DNA from: Parcubacteria group bacterium GW2011_GWC2_42_12
GTDB lineage: Bacteria > Patescibacteriota > Patescibacteriia > Patescibacteriales > GWC2-42-12
Length of the DNA stretch: 40,185 bases
Assembly: GCA_000997945.1 (NCBI GenBank)
Contig: LCCP01000017.1
Coordinates: forward strand, 1 to 40,185
Reading direction: 5' to 3'
Under the pieces are notes generated by a model that ran no database searches, was not told the origin of the DNA, and saw only the letters and a program-made list of their open reading frames with translations. The position numbers were made by a program, and so were the translations under genes. Numbering within the stretch: position 1 is the stretch's first letter; the number at the start of each line of letters is the position of its first letter. Positions 39,095 through 40,185 of the stretch are shown piece after piece.

Positions 39095-40021
39095 ATGCCA
39101 AATTTTTGGTTAAAACTGAAGAAGCCGATTTACGCTTTGGCGCCCATGGCCGGAGTGACGGACAGCGCTTTTCGGCAAATTTGTAAGCAATACGGCGCGG
39201 AGGTGGTTTATAGCGAAATGGTTAGCGCCACGGCCATCGTTTATAATTCCCAGAAAACTTTGGCTTTAATGAAATTTAATAAAAAAGAGCGTCCCTTTGT
39301 GGTTCAGCTCTTTGGCGCCAAGCCGGAGCATTTCGCCCGAGCCGCCCGAATTGCGGCCAAGGAAATTAAATCAGACGGCATTGACATAAATTTCGGCTGT
39401 CCGGTTAAAAAAATCGCGCGCCAGGGCGCGGGCGCGGTCTTAATGAATAATGTTAAGTTGGCGCGGGAAATAATTGAAGCGATCATAAATAATACTGATT
39501 TGCCCGTGTCCATAAAAATCAGGTCGCGAGCCGGATCAACTACGGCGTTGGATTTTTTAAAACCTTTGGCGGATTTGGACATTAAAGCCGTGATGATCCA
39601 TGGCCGGAGCGTGGCAGAGGCACAGAGCGGGGGAGTGGATTGGCAGATTATTAAACAGGCGCGCCAATATGTGAAAGGCGTTTTGCTAGCTAACGGCGGA
39701 GTTAAAGACAAGATAAGTGCCGACGAACTTTTAAGCAAAACCGGCGCGGATGGAATCGGCATCGGTCAAGGTGCCTTAGGCAGACCGTGGATCTTCTCGC
39801 AACTCGTAGCTCGCAACTCGCAACCCATAACGAAGAAAAAAATTTTTCAAATAGTTTTAAAGCATGCCAAGCTAGCGGAGAAGTTAAAGGGCCAGCCGGG
39901 GATTATTGAAATGCGCAAGCATTTGTGCTGGTATGTGAGCGGTTTGCCAAACGCCAGTAGTTTAAGGCAGAAATTAATTAAAGTGGCCAGCGTTGATGAA
40001 ATAGAAAAAATTTTAAGATAA
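39095..40021 (+). CDS. dus: tRNA-dihydrouridine synthase
   Basis: FMN/NADPH-dependent enzyme reducing uridine to dihydrouridine in tRNA. I place the start at ATG 39095 (MPNFWLKLKKPIYALAPMAGVTD); the ATG at 39017 adds 26 residues with no similarity to the family. Motifs: APMAGVTDSAFRQI, VVYSEMVSA, VVQLFGAKPEHF, DINFGCPVKKIARQGAGAVLM with the catalytic Cys, IKIRSR, MIHGRS, LLANGGV and GIGIGQGALGRPW (phosphate binding). A short repeat-like run (CTCGCAACTCGTAGCTCGCA, about 39796-39824) is read in frame as LVARNSQP. The 308 residues fit DusB-like enzymes. Confidence 0.93.
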   Translation: MPNFWLKLKKPIYALAPMAGVTDSAFRQICKQYGAEVVYSEMVSATAIVYNSQKTLALMKFNKKERPFVVQLFGAKPEHFARAARIAAKEIKSDGIDINFGCPVKKIARQGAGAVLMNNVKLAREIIEAIINNTDLPVSIKIRSRAGSTTALDFLKPLADLDIKAVMIHGRSVAEAQSGGVDWQIIKQARQYVKGVLLANGGVKDKISADELLSKTGADGIGIGQGALGRPWIFSQLVARNSQPITKKKIFQIVLKHAKLAEKLKGQPGIIEMRKHLCWYVSGLPNASSLRQKLIKVASVDEIEKILR

Positions 40022-40051
40022 ATTTATTAGTTTTATTATTTATTAAGTTTA

Positions 40052-40060
40052 TGTTATAAT
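40052..40060 (+). promoter_or_regulatory. Extended -10 promoter for a gene running off the window
   Basis: TGTTATAAT with no clear -35. About 100 bases follow without a sure gene; ATG codons at 40160 and 40168 could start a reading frame that continues beyond the window, but too little is visible to call it. Confidence 0.5.
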
Positions 40061-40185
40061 ATTAGTTAGACGTTAATAAGTAATTTTGGTTTAAGTTAAT
40101 TTTTGGGTGCTTGGTTTCTTAATATTTGGCAAATCATTTTGTATCGATTTTCCCGACTTATGCCCCGATGCATTCTAAGCAAATT

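Noticed and set aside
1-40185. Recoding of TGA as glycine (as in Gracilibacteria)
   Set aside because: TGA acts as a normal stop, for example at the end of rmlD and in the ATGA overlap of the aldolase and YkgJ genes, and no conserved protein needs a TGA read-through.

Overview
The window looks like a piece of a Candidatus Patescibacteria (CPR, probably Parcubacteria-like) chromosome. The reasons are: an AT-rich sequence read with the standard bacterial code (TGA is a normal stop), start codons mostly preceded by A/T-rich sequence rather than a Shine-Dalgarno, near-leaderless extended -10 promoters, giant secreted Cys-rich proteins, S-layer-like proteins with a C-terminal M23 domain, and dense small palindromic repeats. 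The taxonomic call is inference; there is no rRNA gene in the window.

Layout. 1-4.6 kb (+): surface-sugar genes, with a partial TIM-barrel protein, rmlD, rmlA and two GT2 glycosyltransferases. 4.6-6.6 kb (-): an apparent operon of mtnA, a class II aldolase and a YkgJ-type Cys-cluster protein, suggesting 5'-deoxynucleoside/methylthioribose salvage. 6.66-11.8 kb: an accessory, integron-like array made of four copies of a conserved double-hairpin block, several attC-like hairpin sites whose arms differ between copies but stay complementary within a copy, small cassettes bounded by cassette-specific inverted repeats, and two copies of a promoter-driven structured RNA with a tRNA-like 3' end. A tyrosine recombinase gene (11817-12638) lies at its right end. 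Cassette proteins include a DsrE-like protein, small membrane proteins, a frameshifted PEP-utilising-enzyme gene and a 66-aa protein with its own promoter, strong Shine-Dalgarno and terminator.

12.6-18.4 kb (+): two more GT2 enzymes, galU, a PfkB kinase, a PduL-type phosphotransacylase and mutM/fpg. 18.6-26.2 kb (+): two very large secreted Cys-rich proteins and a membrane-anchored protein with Ca-binding-type repeats. 26.2-27.6 kb (-): a DUF212 membrane protein and a CAP-domain protein. 27.7-30.9 kb (+): a cytidylyltransferase-like protein, mltG, a small membrane protein, then an L10 leader with rplJ-rplL. 30.9-33.2 kb (-): a PP2C-like/membrane/beta-propeller protein. 33.4-40.0 kb (+): a winged-helix regulator, an S-layer-like M23 peptidase, cysS and a tRNA-dihydrouridine synthase.

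The sugar-nucleotide genes (rmlA, rmlD, galU) and four GT2 enzymes probably supply and assemble a cell-surface polysaccharide; MltG, the M23 protein and the secreted proteins also act on the envelope. Several families of dispersed palindromic repeats lie between genes and, unusually, in frame inside genes (rmlD tail, a GT2, the PfkB gene, cysS and others). The strongest candidate for something undescribed is the 6.66-11.8 kb array with its co-varying hairpins and duplicated RNA.
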